The notes below the pieces were generated by a model. The model did no database searches and was not told where the DNA came from. It worked only from the letters and a program-made list of their open reading frames with translations. From NCBI GenBank assembly GCA_023269695.1, contig JAHFPS010000016.1, forward strand, positions 1-33,066: a stretch of DNA of 33,066 nt, read 5' to 3'. Below, in pieces: positions 8,137-18,318 of this stretch; position 1 is the stretch's first letter, and each line of letters begins with the position of its first letter. The translations under genes and the position numbers were made by a program. Source of the stretch: Rickettsia sp. (GTDB lineage Bacteria > Pseudomonadota > Alphaproteobacteria > Rickettsiales > Rickettsiaceae).

Positions 8137-8736
8137 ATGCAAGATACCACTACCGACAATTTACGTAAGATTATAGCTAATATTAAGACTAACCTACGTA
8201 AAAATGATGTAGACGCTGAAATACAGTACAGATTAAAAGATCCTTATTCTACTTTAAAGAAGATATTAAGAAAGAATATCTTTGTAAAAGAATTAACTGA
8301 CCTAATTGGTTTTAGGATTATAGTTAATAAACAATATGACTGTTATAAATTATTGGTTACTCTTTACAATATATATTCTATTAAAACGGGAGGAACTAAA
8401 GACTATATTGCTAATCCTAAGGATAATGGTTACCGTTCTTTGCATCTCATAGTTATGGCTGACATCTGTAACCGTAATATAGAAATACAAATACGAACTA
8501 GAAGGATGCATGATATAGCAGAATTTGGCACCGCCAACCATAAGGAATATAAAAAGACGCAAGAGAAAAAGCTAAGAGAGTTAGTCTCTGAGGGGACGCT
8601 TAATACAGCTGCTATTAATATCGAGATAAATAAAGCATATGATATTTTTAACCAGTTTAATTGGACTATATCAGAACTAATTAGCTATGAGCAGGCAATT
8701 GAAAATCTTTGGCATAAATTCCAAAAGAATTTTTAA
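8137..8736 (+). CDS. RelA/SpoT-type (p)ppGpp synthetase domain protein
   Basis: A 199-residue protein consisting almost only of the RSH synthetase domain, which transfers pyrophosphate from ATP to GDP/GTP. Visible signatures are YRLKDPYSTLKKI (about residues 31-43), ELTDLIGFRIIV with the metal-binding Asp, DYIANPKDNGYRSLHLIV (nucleotide-binding YRSLH) and EIQIRTRRMHDIAEFGTANHKEYK. No HD, TGS or ACT domain is present. The hydrolase domain is a separate gene 70 bp downstream, in the opposite order to a normal RSH enzyme (HD first). Such spoT fragments are a known feature of Rickettsia genomes. Key motifs look intact, so it may be active; this cannot be settled from sequence alone. Confidence 0.85.
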   Translation: MQDTTTDNLRKIIANIKTNLRKNDVDAEIQYRLKDPYSTLKKILRKNIFVKELTDLIGFRIIVNKQYDCYKLLVTLYNIYSIKTGGTKDYIANPKDNGYRSLHLIVMADICNRNIEIQIRTRRMHDIAEFGTANHKEYKKTQEKKLRELVSEGTLNTAAINIEINKAYDIFNQFNWTISELISYEQAIENLWHKFQKNF

Positions 8737-8806
8737 AAGATATAACAAAATTATTGGCAATATTAATTTAATCTAATGTACAATTAAAATAATGGAGAGG
8801 TATTTT

Positions 8807-9475
8807 ATGGAAGATCTTAAAAATTGGCAGACAAAGTTTGAGCCTTGCGAATATTCTGCTAAGTTACTTAATAAATTGATTTTACTAAATGAAGAAGTAA
8901 CTCATCCAGTAGATATCAGAGAAATTATCAAAGCTATCTATTACGCTAGGAAATATCATGGTAGTCAAATGAGGCAATCAGGTGAACCTTATTACTCTCA
9001 TCCAATAGAAGTAGCTTACATGGTTGCCGAATGCACAGCCCAAGAAATTCACCAATTGTTTAAAACTGACATGATCGTTACCAGTTTACTGCATGACACG
9101 ATCGAAGATACAGGCCTTACCGAAGAGATGATAGCTCGAATTTTTGGCAGTAACGTTGCTAACCAAGTGGAAGCTCTAACAAGACTCAAACCTTACGGTA
9201 AGATTACCTCCAAAGAAACTTTGGATTTATTATCTCAACAAAAGAGATTTGACGTGGTATTGATTAAATTATTTGACCGTATTCACAATCTACAAACACT
9301 AGGAGCTAAATCATCGGAAAAGGCACTGAAGATAGTTAAGGAGACTATAGCCTATTTTATAACTCTTTGTTTCTACTTGGAAATACCAACAGCCGAGCAA
9401 CAATTAATAGAGCTATGTTACAAAAATTTACCTATTAACCCTGACCCACTTGCTTCAGACTATACATTTCTTTGA
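8807..9475 (+). CDS. RSH hydrolase (HD) domain protein, copy 1
   Basis: A 222-residue HD-domain protein related to the (p)ppGpp hydrolase half of SpoT/Rel. Signatures are YHGSQMRQSGEPYYSHPIEVA (first metal-binding His and the HP), LLHDTIEDTGLTEEMI (the HD pair and catalytic ED), LTRLKPYGKI, and LFDRIHNLQTL (distal Asp). An ATG at 8792 is in frame, but GGAGAGG at 8793-8799 is an excellent RBS for the ATG at 8807, which also aligns with the paralogue at 27663. Its 3' end overlaps the convergent ProP-like gene by 21 bp. Possible functions are ppGpp or related alarmone hydrolysis, balancing the synthetase just upstream. Confidence 0.87.
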   Translation: MEDLKNWQTKFEPCEYSAKLLNKLILLNEEVTHPVDIREIIKAIYYARKYHGSQMRQSGEPYYSHPIEVAYMVAECTAQEIHQLFKTDMIVTSLLHDTIEDTGLTEEMIARIFGSNVANQVEALTRLKPYGKITSKETLDLLSQQKRFDVVLIKLFDRIHNLQTLGAKSSEKALKIVKETIAYFITLCFYLEIPTAEQQLIELCYKNLPINPDPLASDYTFL

Positions 9476-10791
9476 GTAGATAATTTCATCTGGTTTTGCC
9501 AGATTTTCAAAATGAGATAACCCGTAGGCAAAACCGATAATTGTCGGAATCATAATAAACCATATTCCCCAATTGCCAAAATACTCAATAAGGTAGACAA
9601 AACCAAAAGCACTAATAACATACATCAAGGCACGAGATACAGCAAATATTATGCTAGCACAGGTAAAACGTTTTAATACAGGAAAGCTTTTTAAACAAAT
9701 GGGAATAGCAGGATTTATGCATTTCCCAAATAAAACTATAAAGAATTGAATCAGAAATAACTGATAAGGATAATTAATATTATTCAATAAATATGGACAA
9801 AATATCACAAAAATAGAAAATATTATAAGTATAATTTTCATGATTACTAATGGATACACTTCTAAACTTAAATAACATAATATTAATGTGATTAACACCT
9901 CCATTAGACAAACAATAAAATTATGATGAATAACTTCGGACAGTGTATAACCAAAGCTGGTTTTTAAAATATTACCACAATATATATAAACAAAATAAAC
10001 ACATAGCGGTAAAGCACATTGTAATAAAAAGAAAGCTATTGCTGTTTTTTTATTAACTTTTTCTTGCAAAAGAGGATAGTTTTGTAAAATATTTATATCT
10101 GTATTAGTTTTTTTTAAAACTTTTTTTATTCGACGCTTTGCATCAGCAAATTCTGGCGTCTCTCTTAATTTTGTGCGAGCTACTAAACCAATTAAGGCAA
10201 CTATTGCACCTATCCAGAATGCCATACGCCAGTTAAAAATATGAGAAGCAACAAGTGAGGCAATTCCTAAAGCAGCTAACGTTCCTAGGATAGCACAAAC
10301 CCCTATCAATCCAACACTTGCATATTGTATAGGTGGATGAAGCATTTCAGTTAAATAAAGTTCTGCCCCTACTATTTCGCCCATAGAAGATATACCTTGC
10401 ATAACCCGGCAGATGGTCACTACCCAAATCGCTACACTTCCTATTTGTTCGTAAGTAGGCAGATTAGCCATAACAACACATGATATAGCCATAGTAATAG
10501 TTGTGATGATAACTGTTGGCTTACGCCCTATATTATCACCTATCCATCCAAATATCAAAGCCCCTAATGGTCTAAGTAAGTTGAACAAAAAGTAGCTGCA
10601 TAACACAAATCCATAGTGTGTGGGTCAGTTTTGGGAAAAAATAACTCATTAAGAAATACCCCCATGTGTATATATATCATCAAATCAAAATATTCAAGGA
10701 AGGTTCCTATTGATAATAACCACATAGTTTCTTTTTGTTGTTTTTTTAAACTTCTTTGTTCTTGAGGGTATCCTATCATTTTTTTTACCAT
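9455..10791 (-). pseudogene. ProP-like MFS transporter, copy 1, frameshifted
   Basis: Major facilitator superfamily protein of the ProP/metabolite:H+ symporter group, expanded in Rickettsia. Two reading frames cover one gene. The N-terminal part (from the ATG at 10791: LLSIGTFLEYFDLMIYIHMG, NELFFPKTDPH) ends prematurely near 10564. The rest continues in another frame from about 10606 (LRPLGALIFGWIGDNIGRKPTV, the MFS loop 2-3 signature) to 9455. Against the intact paralogue at 28322-29638, the break lies near 10574-10577, where FCSTYL should run into RPLGA; a loss of 1 or 4 nt fits. The remaining transmembrane region is otherwise well preserved, so the lesion looks recent, or is an assembly error. 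Confidence 0.85.
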
Positions 10792-11076
10792 CAATGGACT
10801 GTTTATTGATGATAGCAAGAAAAAATAATATTAACAGTGGAATAATAAAGTTTAGTGAATAATATCACCAAATCTTAATAAAACTTAAAGAGTCTGGGGA
10901 AGATTTTTTTAACATATTCACTATATAGCTCAGGGTAATCACCTTTGAACTTTGCTAGGTCAAAGGTTCTGAGGGTGGAGTTTTTCCACGAGACAAGAAT
11001 ATGATCACTCATTTTCAGGCAAATATGAAACTATAAAATTCAATTAGTAACTACCTAAATATTTTTGTTTGTTCGT
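10792..11076. other. intergenic stretch without gene, with one hairpin
   Basis: No coding frame is convincing. A stem ACCTTTGA/TCAAAGGT at 10941-10948 and 10960-10967 could fold. It is not followed directly by a T-run, so I do not call it a terminator. This is part of the decayed accessory island. Confidence 0.4.
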
Positions 11077-11238
11077 TCAAGTTGCAAATTCAGTTTTATT
11101 TGCAGTTGAGCCACCTTGTATTTTTGGGTAGATCCATACATGAGTTATTAATTTTATTAGCTCTTCGTGATCTAACTTGTCATTTGAAAAACGATGACAT
11201 ATTGGTTTGCTGTTTGATATATATACGTATAGATCAAG
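11077..11238 (-). pseudogene. unidentified C-terminal gene fragment
   Basis: The minus strand is open for 53 codons before a TGA at 11077-11079. The composition looks protein-like (SNDKLDHEELIKLITHVW, then IYPKIQGGSTANKTEF). It is cut off just after an in-frame stop beside the MITE at 11256. I do not recognise the family. It may be the tail of a gene broken when the island was assembled. Confidence 0.3.
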
Positions 11239-11255
11239 TCATTCTTTACTTACAT

Positions 11256-11406
11256 CTAGGAGACTATCGGAGATTGAGCTATTTTTCGGCGAGAATAAAT
11301 AGGATTTTTGAAGGAATAGTGTACCTATTTCAAGAAAACCCTGTTTATTAGCAGCCAAAAAGAACCAAATATAGCATTACTTTAGTTATTTCCGACAGTC
11401 TCCTAG
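11256..11406. mobile_element. MITE-like element, copy 2 (151 bp, inverted)
   Basis: Reverse complement of the element at 7398-7566, with ends CTAGGAGACTATCGGAGAT and ATTTCCGACAGTCTCCTAG. It lacks an AT-rich stretch of about 18 bp present near one end of copy 1. The two copies bracket the synthetase/HD/ProP island in opposite orientation. No transposase with matching ends is seen in the window. Confidence 0.8.
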
Positions 11407-11435
11407 TGTCTGGGTAAAATCAGCACATCAAACAG

Positions 11436-11564
11436 CGTCATTGCGAGAAGCTACTTTAGTAGCGACGAAGCAATCCAAAAAGTGGACCAGAAATGGATTG
11501 CTTCATAGGCTTACGCCTCCTCGCAATGACGCCTGAGATATCTAGAACTTATTCGGGTAGCTAA
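11436..11564. repeat. P1 element lacking its left outer arm
   Basis: Arms CGTCATTGCGAGAAGC and GCCTCCTCGCAATGACG, then the outer right arm ATCTAGAACTTATTCGGGTAGCTA. The left outer arm is missing and the MITE lies 30 bp away. It sits 17 bp beyond the tlc stop and could end that transcript. Confidence 0.8.
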
Positions 11565-11581
11565 AAAGCAACTTGTTACAA

Positions 11582-13081
11582 TCAACTTTCAGATTTGCTA
11601 TGAATCTGAGCTTGATATTCCTTATTAAGTCCTTTAATTGCATATAGCCACAATATTACGATAACAAAAAATATACTAGCAAAATAAGGGGTAGCTTCAA
11701 CAAAGGTAAAAGTAGGAAGCAAAATAAAGAATGTTGACTGGATGATACCGCCACCAGATTTACCGAACCTACCACCTATAACTTCTACTGCCGCTTGACC
11801 TTTTGTTCTAAGATCCTTATCAAGAGGAATATATGCCATATTCTTGGTAGCGTCAAATAGTGAATATTTTGTTGCCTTGCTTAAAATATTTTGAATCATT
11901 CCAATCATTACTGCTACTGCCAAAGGTCCAGAAGTGAATAGACCAGTAACGTACATTGCAATAGTACTGTCAAAGAAGATAAAGGCAAAAAAAGCAATTC
12001 CAGTAATTAACATCATCAAAGGAGTAATCATAGCAGCGGTGAACCAAGAAACTCTTCTTAAAATGTTAGAACCAACAATCATAAACAATATAGCTGTCAC
12101 ACCTTGCCAAGCCTGAAATTGCCCCATATACATGGTATATTCTTCTTTAGTTGGATATAGCTGCTGAATTTTTGATTTCCATACACCTTCTACAAGATTT
12201 ACTGACACGCCATAAGATAAAATTAGCAAAGCAATAAGTCCTAAATATTTTGAACTAAAAATCATTTTAAAGCTTTCTATGAGAGATAACTTAACCTTAC
12301 CTTTCTTGCTTGCTTTACTCGTTGCATCATATAAAGTAGGATCGGTTAAAACATGCTGATTCATCCATCTATACAATAACATGATAACTAGAGCACTAAC
12401 CATCATAATAAGAAGTAGCGGGGTGAATTTTAGATGTTCCGAAACTATTTGAGTTTCTTTGCTTAAAAAATAGCCAAGTATTAAGGCAGTAACTGGTAAA
12501 GATAAATTCGCTAACATACCAAACATAGAATAAAAACGCTTTGCCTCTTCAGTCTTAGTAATTTGGTTAGCAAATTGCCAAAATAATAAGCTAAGCATCA
12601 TACTTCCCCAAAGTTCTGATATAGCATAAAAGATTGCAAAACTCCACTTACCAATTACCCTAATGAACCACTTGAAATTTGGATATGCATTACTTAATGC
12701 ATCAATTGTTTCAGGATTAGGATGTACCAACTCTGGATATGGGTATAATACAAAAGTAAACAACGCAAAATATGCTAGAAAAAAACCAGTCACAGCGTAA
12801 AAAACATTTTCTTGTTTTAAAATATCGCAAAGCTTTACGTAAGCAACCATAAATAGTACTGCCATTGGTAAAACAACATAGGTTTTTACAAAACTTATTG
12901 ATTCAGGACCAATAGCTGTTACCACAAACCCATCTTTTATCGATCTAAGAGTAGAATAGTTAAGCAAAATGCAAAACATCATAGCAGCCATAGGCAAAAA
13001 TTTCTTATTTTCATGCCCTTCAATTGGCCAAACTACTCTTCTTATTTCTGAGAAATAACTATTATCTTTCACCTTATCCAT
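11582..13081 (-). CDS. tlc1: ATP/ADP translocase (nucleotide exchange transporter)
   Basis: Imports host ATP in exchange for ADP across the inner membrane. A 499-residue protein with about 12 transmembrane helices, the standard Tlc length. Conserved Rickettsia Tlc1 stretches include [39 protein letters not shown] (with the lysine-containing first loop), [71 protein letters not shown] and [12 protein letters not shown]. The close match to the Tlc1 paralogue is from memory of the family, so the paralogue number is less certain than the family. It is transcribed away from the hypothetical-tilS-ftsH-sdhB operon. Confidence 0.95.
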   Translation of the reverse strand: MDKVKDNSYFSEIRRVVWPIEGHENKKFLPMAAMMFCILLNYSTLRSIKDGFVVTAIGPESISFVKTYVVLPMAVLFMVAYVKLCDILKQENVFYAVTGFFLAYFALFTFVLYPYPELVHPNPETIDALSNAYPNFKWFIRVIGKWSFAIFYAISELWGSMMLSLLFWQFANQITKTEEAKRFYSMFGMLANLSLPVTALILGYFLSKETQIVSEHLKFTPLLLIMMVSALVIMLLYRWMNQHVLTDPTLYDATSKASKKGKVKLSLIESFKMIFSSKYLGLIALLILSYGVSVNLVEGVWKSKIQQLYPTKEEYTMYMGQFQAWQGVTAILFMIVGSNILRRVSWFTAAMITPLMMLITGIAFFAFIFFDSTIAMYVTGLFTSGPLAVAVMIGMIQNILSKATKYSLFDATKNMAYIPLDKDLRTKGQAAVEVIGGRFGKSGGGIIQSTFFILLPTFTFVEATPYFASIFFVIVILWLYAIKGLNKEYQAQIHSKSES

Positions 13082-13155
13082 ACCGTTTTATTATCATTAT
13101 ATAGTCAGTGCACTTATATAGATATATACAAGAAAAGTCAAATGATTATTTCCCT

Positions 13156-13272
13156 ACAGCTAACCTGATTAGCATTACTCCGTCATTGCGAGGAGACCTA
13201 CGGTCGACGAAGCAATCCATTTCTGGTCACTTTTTGGATTGCTTCGTCGCTAATAGACAGGGGTTAGCTATA
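13156..13272. repeat. P1 element, right side truncated
   Basis: Left outer arm ACAGCTAACCTGATTAGCATT, core CGTCATTGCGAGGAGACC..., then CTTCGTCGCTAATAGACAGG, and a shortened right arm GGGTTAGCTATA without the CTCCTCGCAATGACG segment. It lies in the divergent tlc/13402 intergenic region (13082-13401), which otherwise holds only AT-rich, probably promoter-bearing sequence. Confidence 0.8.
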
Positions 13273-13401
13273 ATCAATATAAATATGATTGCTATTAAAA
13301 AAGATAATAGCTAAACAGGATTATTATAGTGTATATTTATTTTTGCTAGTTTTCATATTTAGCAATTAAAAGTTATATAAAAATATTTTAGGAGTGTATA
13401 A

Positions 13402-13803
13402 ATGATAAAAAAAAAGAGACTAATTACTACTATAGTAGGGCTACTATTACTAAGCTCAAATAGTATAGCAAATACTGTGCCACCCACCACGTCAAATGCC
13501 AGTAAAACTACGGTTAATAGCGAGCATGAATTACAAAAAATTATTGATGAGTTCAGTTCTTATGCTGCAGGAGTTTCAGCAGAACTAAGGGAAGAAATAA
13601 AAAAATATCGAATAGAAGTTGCTAAAATCAACGGTCATAAACGAGAATTATATAAAAAAATCTCACAAGAAGCTCAAAACTATCTGGCTAAAGAGCGGGA
13701 ATATAAAAAAAGAATTTCATCTCTGAGAAAAAATTCAGCTGAAAATCAAGAAAATCCTAAATCTACGGAAAATAAATCTGTCAAAAAAGATTCAGCTAAA
13801 TAA
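13402..13803 (+). CDS. small exported coiled-coil protein of unknown function
   Basis: A 133-residue protein with a signal-peptide-like N-terminus (MIKKKRLITTIVGLLLLSSN, probable cleavage after SIA near residue 24). A charged helical region follows (about 45-115, rich in E, K and R with heptad-like spacing), then a low-complexity K/E/N/S tail. AGGAG lies about 7 bp upstream of the ATG. Its stop TAA overlaps the tilS start by one base (TAATG), so translation is probably coupled. A small hypothetical gene at this place before tilS-ftsH is known in Rickettsia. I see no catalytic motif; a periplasmic or envelope-associated role is inference. Confidence 0.75.
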   Translation: MIKKKRLITTIVGLLLLSSNSIANTVPPTTSNASKTTVNSEHELQKIIDEFSSYAAGVSAELREEIKKYRIEVAKINGHKRELYKKISQEAQNYLAKEREYKKRISSLRKNSAENQENPKSTENKSVKKDSAK

Positions 13804-15116
13804 TGCTTTATCAACAATTTCAGCAGAATATTGAAAAACTAATTGGCAATAGACCTCGGATGGGGTCTATTGCCTTAGCTGTTTCAGGTGGCTCTGATTC
13901 CATAGCCCTTTTAATGTTAACACATAAATGGGTCAGCACTAATAGTATTAATGAAAATATTAATGTAGTTGTGATGCTAGTTGACCATCATTTGCGAGAA
14001 CAATCTAAGCTAGAGCATGAATATGTACGGGATTTAAGCCATAAATTGGGACATGACTACCACCTACTTCACTTCGATCACCAAAATAATTTTTCTAATT
14101 TACAAGCAAGGGCAAGAGAAGGGCGTTATCAATTAATGACTGATTTATGTAAAAAACTAGATATATTGACAATTTTAACGGCCCATCACTTGGATGACTA
14201 TATAGAGAATTATTGTTTAAGATCAGAAAAAAAAAGTAGTATATTTGGACTTAGTGCTAGCCATATTAACTGGTATAATAATGTTAAAATAGTGAGACCG
14301 TTGTTTAATATGCCAAAACAACGATTAGTAACATATTTAATTGCCAATAATATTAAATGGTTTGAAGATGAATCGAATAAATCTGACAAATACCAACGAA
14401 ATATCATTAGAAAAAAATTATCTCAAGAAGGAGAATATGTAAAAAACCAAATAATTTCTGAGCAATCTACAATTAACCAATTAGTAAAAGAAAAATTGCA
14501 ACCGGAATTGATTGCCTGTATTGCAGAATCAGTAAAAATTTATCAATTCGGTTTTGCTACTATAAATTTATTAAAGGTTGCAGAATTTTCTAGTGAGATA
14601 ATATTACAGTTAATCAGTTTTGTCCTTATCATTATTAGCGGTAAGAATCGCAGTAGTAGAACAAGTGGGGTAAGCAGGATAGTGCTATTATTACAACAAA
14701 AAATGGACTTTACTAAAACACTACATGGTTGTGTGATAAAAAAAATTAGTAATAATCTAATAATTTACCGAGAATTTGGTAGGAATTTGCCTATGAATAT
14801 TAAACTTAACAATGTAGATGTGTGGGATGGTAGATTTCGTTTTACAGGAAGTCCTACAAATAATTCAGACTACTTGATAAGTAATCTAACGATAAAGGAT
14901 TATAGTAAAATAAGGCAAGATTTAGATTTAACAATACTGAAAAATGTGAGTTTTAATAATCATGTCGCTATTTTATTCACCCTACCAGTAGTCAAGATAC
15001 TTGAAAAAGTTATAGCCATACCCCATATATCGTACTATAATGGCAATGGTTTGAGTAAAGGGCTTGGTGTCTCTTTCTCTTCCAATTTTGTATCGCGTTT
15101 TACGCATTTCTGTTAG
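13803..15116 (+). CDS. tilS: tRNA(Ile)-lysidine synthase
   Basis: Modifies C34 of the CAT-anticodon tRNA-Ile to lysidine, so that it reads AUA codons. 437 residues. The N-terminal PP-loop ATPase motif AVSGGSDSIALLML lies at about 27-40, VDHHLREQSKLEHEYV at about 61, and AHHLDDYIENYCLR (the conserved HHxDDxxE-type motif) at about 121. The C-terminal half is divergent, as is usual in Rickettsia. It overlaps the preceding stop by one base and is followed 11 bp later by ftsH. An essential activity in an AT-rich genome, where AUA is common. Confidence 0.93.
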   Translation: MLYQQFQQNIEKLIGNRPRMGSIALAVSGGSDSIALLMLTHKWVSTNSINENINVVVMLVDHHLREQSKLEHEYVRDLSHKLGHDYHLLHFDHQNNFSNLQARAREGRYQLMTDLCKKLDILTILTAHHLDDYIENYCLRSEKKSSIFGLSASHINWYNNVKIVRPLFNMPKQRLVTYLIANNIKWFEDESNKSDKYQRNIIRKKLSQEGEYVKNQIISEQSTINQLVKEKLQPELIACIAESVKIYQFGFATINLLKVAEFSSEIILQLISFVLIIISGKNRSSRTSGVSRIVLLLQQKMDFTKTLHGCVIKKISNNLIIYREFGRNLPMNIKLNNVDVWDGRFRFTGSPTNNSDYLISNLTIKDYSKIRQDLDLTILKNVSFNNHVAILFTLPVVKILEKVIAIPHISYYNGNGLSKGLGVSFSSNFVSRFTHFC

Positions 15117-15127
15117 GTGAGTTGTAA

Positions 15128-17014
15128 ATGAATAATCAAGGTAAGAATGTTCTAATTTGGGTATCGATTTTTGTTTTAATGGTACTTGCTTTTCATGTAT
15201 TTCAAAATGATGGTCTCATTGGCGGAAAAAGTAATATCGTCTTTTCAGATTTTTTAAGTAGAATTGATGACAAATCAATTAGTGCTGTTAAAATTCAGGG
15301 CAGAATAATCGATGGAACTCTAAGTGATGGAACACCTTTTTCAACTTATGCTCCTGACTATCCAGACCTAATAAACCGCCTAAGTAATAATAGTGTACAT
15401 ATTGAAGTAATACCTCCTGATACCAGAATGAACTTGTTGTTTAACATATTTATTTCGTGGTTTCCAATGATTCTGTTGATAGGTGGCTGGGTATTTTTCA
15501 TGCGTCAAATGCAGGGTGGCGGAAAAGCTATGGGCTTTGGTAAATCTAAAGCCAAGCTAGTTTCAGATAAGGGACCGAAAGTTACTTTTAAAGATGTTGC
15601 TGGTATTGATGAAGCTAAAGAAGAGTTAACTGAAATTGTTGATTTTCTTAGAGATCCAAGCAAATTCCAGAAACTTGGTGGTAAAATCCCCAAAGGCTGT
15701 TTATTAATAGGATCACCTGGAACAGGTAAAACTTTGTTAGCAAGAGCTATAGCAGGTGAGGCAAACGTTCCCTTCTTTAGCATATCTGGTTCCGATTTTG
15801 TTGAAATGTTTGTTGGTGTTGGTGCAAGTCGTGTACGTGATATGTTCGAACAAGGAAAGCGTAATGCTCCTTGTATAATCTTTATTGATGAAATAGATGC
15901 TGTTGGTCGTCATAGGGGCATTGGTATGGGTGGTGGCAATGATGAGCGTGAACAAACATTAAATCAGATGTTAGTTGAAATGGATGGGTTCGAAGATAAT
16001 GAAGGAGTAGTGATTATTGCGGCAACTAACAGACCTGATGTACTTGATACCGCCTTACTAAGACCTGGAAGATTTGATCGTCAAATTACTGTGCCTAATC
16101 CAGATATTGACGGTAGGGAACAAATTTTACAAGTACATTTGAAAAAGATAAAATGTGCTAAGAATATAGTACCTAGAATCATAGCTAGAGGAACTCCTGG
16201 ATTTTCAGGGGCAGAACTTGCTAATCTTGTTAACGAATCGGCATTAATTGCTGCCCGTAAAGGTAAGAAGGAAGTTAATATGCTGGAGTTAGAAGAGGCA
16301 AAAGATAAGGTGTTAATGGGCGTGGAAAGACGTTCTATGATTATGTCAGATGAGCAGAAAAAATTGACTGCCTATCATGAAGGTGGGCATGCATTAGTTG
16401 GACTTTACTGCCCTGCGTCTGATCCAATTCATAAAGCGACTATTATTCCAAGAGGTAAAGCACTTGGTATGGTAATGCGATTGCCTGAAAATGATCGTTT
16501 TTCTATACAGCGTGATAAAATGGAAGCTGACATAGCAGTAGCAATGGCAGGTAGAGTAGCTGAAGAGCTTATTTTTGGTAAAGATAAAGTTACTTCTGGT
16601 GCTTCTTCTGATATTAAAATGGCAACCCAAATGGCTAAAGCTATGGTAACGGATTGGGGGCTAAGTGATGCAATAGGACCAGTATATCACGGCTCGAGCA
16701 ATGAAGATCTGTATGCTAATGGTAGGGGGACAGGTCATACTTCTGTACATACAGCAGAATTAATTGATAAGGAAGTGAAAAATTTTGTTGAAAAAGGCTA
16801 TGATTTAGCAAAAAATATACTAACCGAGCATATTAGTGAGCTCCATCTATTAGCCAAAATATTAATTGAGCATGAAACATTGTCAGGTCAACAGATTAAA
16901 AATTTGCTTAGTGGTAGAGCTATGAATTCAGAAGAAGCAAATTTATTCCCAGTAAAAAATGATGATAATGGTACTATAAAAATTAAGAAGCCAAGTCGGA
17001 AAAAAGACTTATAA
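15128..17014 (+). CDS. ftsH: ATP-dependent zinc metalloprotease FtsH
   Basis: Membrane-anchored AAA+ protease for quality control of membrane and short-lived proteins. 628 residues. TM1 is at about 8-25, a periplasmic segment follows, and TM2 is at about 100-122 ([20 protein letters not shown]). The AAA domain has Walker A GSPGTGKT near 197 (a Ser where most FtsH have Pro; the P-loop consensus is kept), Walker [10 protein letters not shown], pore loop [15 protein letters not shown] and second region of homology [18 protein letters not shown]. The protease domain has zinc motif HEGGH with the downstream Asp in [13 protein letters not shown]. An RBS (AGGTGAG) overlaps the tilS stop. sdhB follows 14 bp later. 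Confidence 0.97.
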   Translation: MNNQGKNVLIWVSIFVLMVLAFHVFQNDGLIGGKSNIVFSDFLSRIDDKSISAVKIQGRIIDGTLSDGTPFSTYAPDYPDLINRLSNNSVHIEVIPPDTRMNLLFNIFISWFPMILLIGGWVFFMRQMQGGGKAMGFGKSKAKLVSDKGPKVTFKDVAGIDEAKEELTEIVDFLRDPSKFQKLGGKIPKGCLLIGSPGTGKTLLARAIAGEANVPFFSISGSDFVEMFVGVGASRVRDMFEQGKRNAPCIIFIDEIDAVGRHRGIGMGGGNDEREQTLNQMLVEMDGFEDNEGVVIIAATNRPDVLDTALLRPGRFDRQITVPNPDIDGREQILQVHLKKIKCAKNIVPRIIARGTPGFSGAELANLVNESALIAARKGKKEVNMLELEEAKDKVLMGVERRSMIMSDEQKKLTAYHEGGHALVGLYCPASDPIHKATIIPRGKALGMVMRLPENDRFSIQRDKMEADIAVAMAGRVAEELIFGKDKVTSGASSDIKMATQMAKAMVTDWGLSDAIGPVYHGSSNEDLYANGRGTGHTSVHTAELIDKEVKNFVEKGYDLAKNILTEHISELHLLAKILIEHETLSGQQIKNLLSGRAMNSEEANLFPVKNDDNGTIKIKKPSRKKDL

Positions 17015-17028
17015 AGAAGGGCATAGAC

Positions 17029-17835
17029 ATGGCAGAACTTAGATTACCCCCTAATTCTAAAGTCCGTAAAGGGATAGTACATAAATATTCTGGAGAAGCA
17101 GGTAAGCCATACTCAAATGATTTGAGTATACGTAATATTAGTATCTATAGATACGATCCAGATTCCGAGGAAAACCCTAGAATTGATATTTATGAGTTAG
17201 ATCTAGGCAAGACAGGTCCAATGGTTCTAGATGCCTTAATTAAAATAAAAAATGAAATAGATTCTACCTTAACTTTCAGACGTTCTTGTCGTGAGGGAAT
17301 TTGCGGTAGTTGTGCAATGAATATAGATGGAACTAATACACTTGCCTGCATTAAGCCTATTGAAGAAATTTGTGGTGATATCAAGATATATCCCCTACCA
17401 CATATGAAGGTAGTAAAAGATTTAGTACCTGATATGTCACATTTTTATGCTCAATATGAATCGATAGAACCTTGGCTAAAAACTGATACTCCTCCTCCTT
17501 CCAATAGTGAAAGACTGCAGTCCCTTAAGGATAGAGAAAAATTAGATGGGCTATATGAATGTATATTGTGTGCCTGTTGCTCCACCGCTTGCCCAAGCTA
17601 TTGGTGGAATGGTGATAAATATTTAGGACCTGCGATTTTACTACAAGCTTATCGGTGGATTGCTGATTCTAGGGACGAGTATACTGGAGAGCGTTTAGAT
17701 GCTTTGGAAGATCCGTTTAAACTATATCGTTGTCATACAATTATGAACTGTACCAAGACTTGTCCTAAAGGTTTAAATCCAGCAAAAGCTATTGCAGAGA
17801 TAAAAAGCCAAATAATACAACGTCATGGGGTATAG
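17029..17835 (+). CDS. sdhB: succinate dehydrogenase iron-sulfur subunit
   Basis: Complex II subunit carrying the electron chain from FAD to ubiquinone on the inner face of the membrane. 268 residues. The N-terminal ferredoxin domain has the 2Fe-2S ligands in [13 protein letters not shown] and a later Cys in LACIKPIEE. The C-terminal domain has [12 protein letters not shown] and [17 protein letters not shown] for the 4Fe-4S and 3Fe-4S clusters. GAAGGG precedes the ATG. No other sdh gene lies in the window, so it is separated from sdhCDA or at an operon end. The stop TAG falls in TATAGCAACGAATAG, which resembles a decayed P1 outer arm. Confidence 0.97.
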   Translation: MAELRLPPNSKVRKGIVHKYSGEAGKPYSNDLSIRNISIYRYDPDSEENPRIDIYELDLGKTGPMVLDALIKIKNEIDSTLTFRRSCREGICGSCAMNIDGTNTLACIKPIEEICGDIKIYPLPHMKVVKDLVPDMSHFYAQYESIEPWLKTDTPPPSNSERLQSLKDREKLDGLYECILCACCSTACPSYWWNGDKYLGPAILLQAYRWIADSRDEYTGERLDALEDPFKLYRCHTIMNCTKTCPKGLNPAKAIAEIKSQIIQRHGV

Positions 17836-17963
17836 CAACGAATAGCCGTCATCGTGAGCCACGAAGTGGCGTGGCGATCCAAAAAAAACAGCTTGTTGTT
17901 TTATTTTTGCTGCTGCAATTCTTGGATTGCCACGTCGCCGCTTTGCGGCTCCTCGCAATGACG
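17832..17963. repeat. P1 element, divergent copy after sdhB
   Basis: Arm CGTCATCGTGAGCC (one or two changes from the consensus) through GTGGCGTGGCGATCC to GCTCCTCGCAATGACG ending at 17963. The outer arms (TATAGCAACGAATAGC / GGTTATTCACC) are degenerate. Confidence 0.75.
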
Positions 17964-18017
17964 GTTATTCACCTAAGTAAAACCGGTCTTTTCTACTATT
18001 AATTGCGACTTTTAAAT

Positions 18018-18154
18018 CGCCCTGGAAGACCGTAGGTCGACGAAGCAATTCATTTTTGTGTCATCCCTGCGAAAGTAGCGGGATCTAGATTCCTTCCTAC
18101 GCGGGAATGACATCTTACAATTGCCTCGTCGGCTTACACCTCCTCGCAATGACG
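18018..18154. repeat. P1 element, left arm truncated, with nested palindrome
   Basis: Begins within the arm (CGCCCTGGAAGACCGTAGG), then CGACGAAGCAATTC, the inner palindrome (TGTCATCCCTGCGAAAGTAG to GGGAATGACATC) and right arm CTCCTCGCAATGACG. With the previous copy it fills most of the 17836-18318 gap. 18155-18318 holds only a short open frame that I do not believe. Confidence 0.75.
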
Positions 18155-18318
18155 TATAAGTATAATGGTTTTAAAATGGGTAATGCTAAGGCTGCGGTGT
18201 TCGCTTACTTGTTCAGACTTCGTGCTTCCCGCAATAATGCCAGGCTGTTTTCCCTATGGCTTTTAAATGCCATGCGTAAGATGAAATAATTATTTACAAT
18301 ATAAACTCGTAGAAATAT

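Noticed and set aside
10941-10967. Hairpin as a rho-independent terminator
   Set aside because: No T-run follows the stem directly, and it lies upstream of the transporter gene's start rather than after a gene.
11082-11351. Forward 89-codon frame in the accessory island
   Set aside because: It crosses into the MITE; the opposite strand looks more protein-like in the first part.
18107-18289. 60-codon frame before ubiE
   Set aside because: Half is repeat sequence and the rest shows no recognisable features or RBS.
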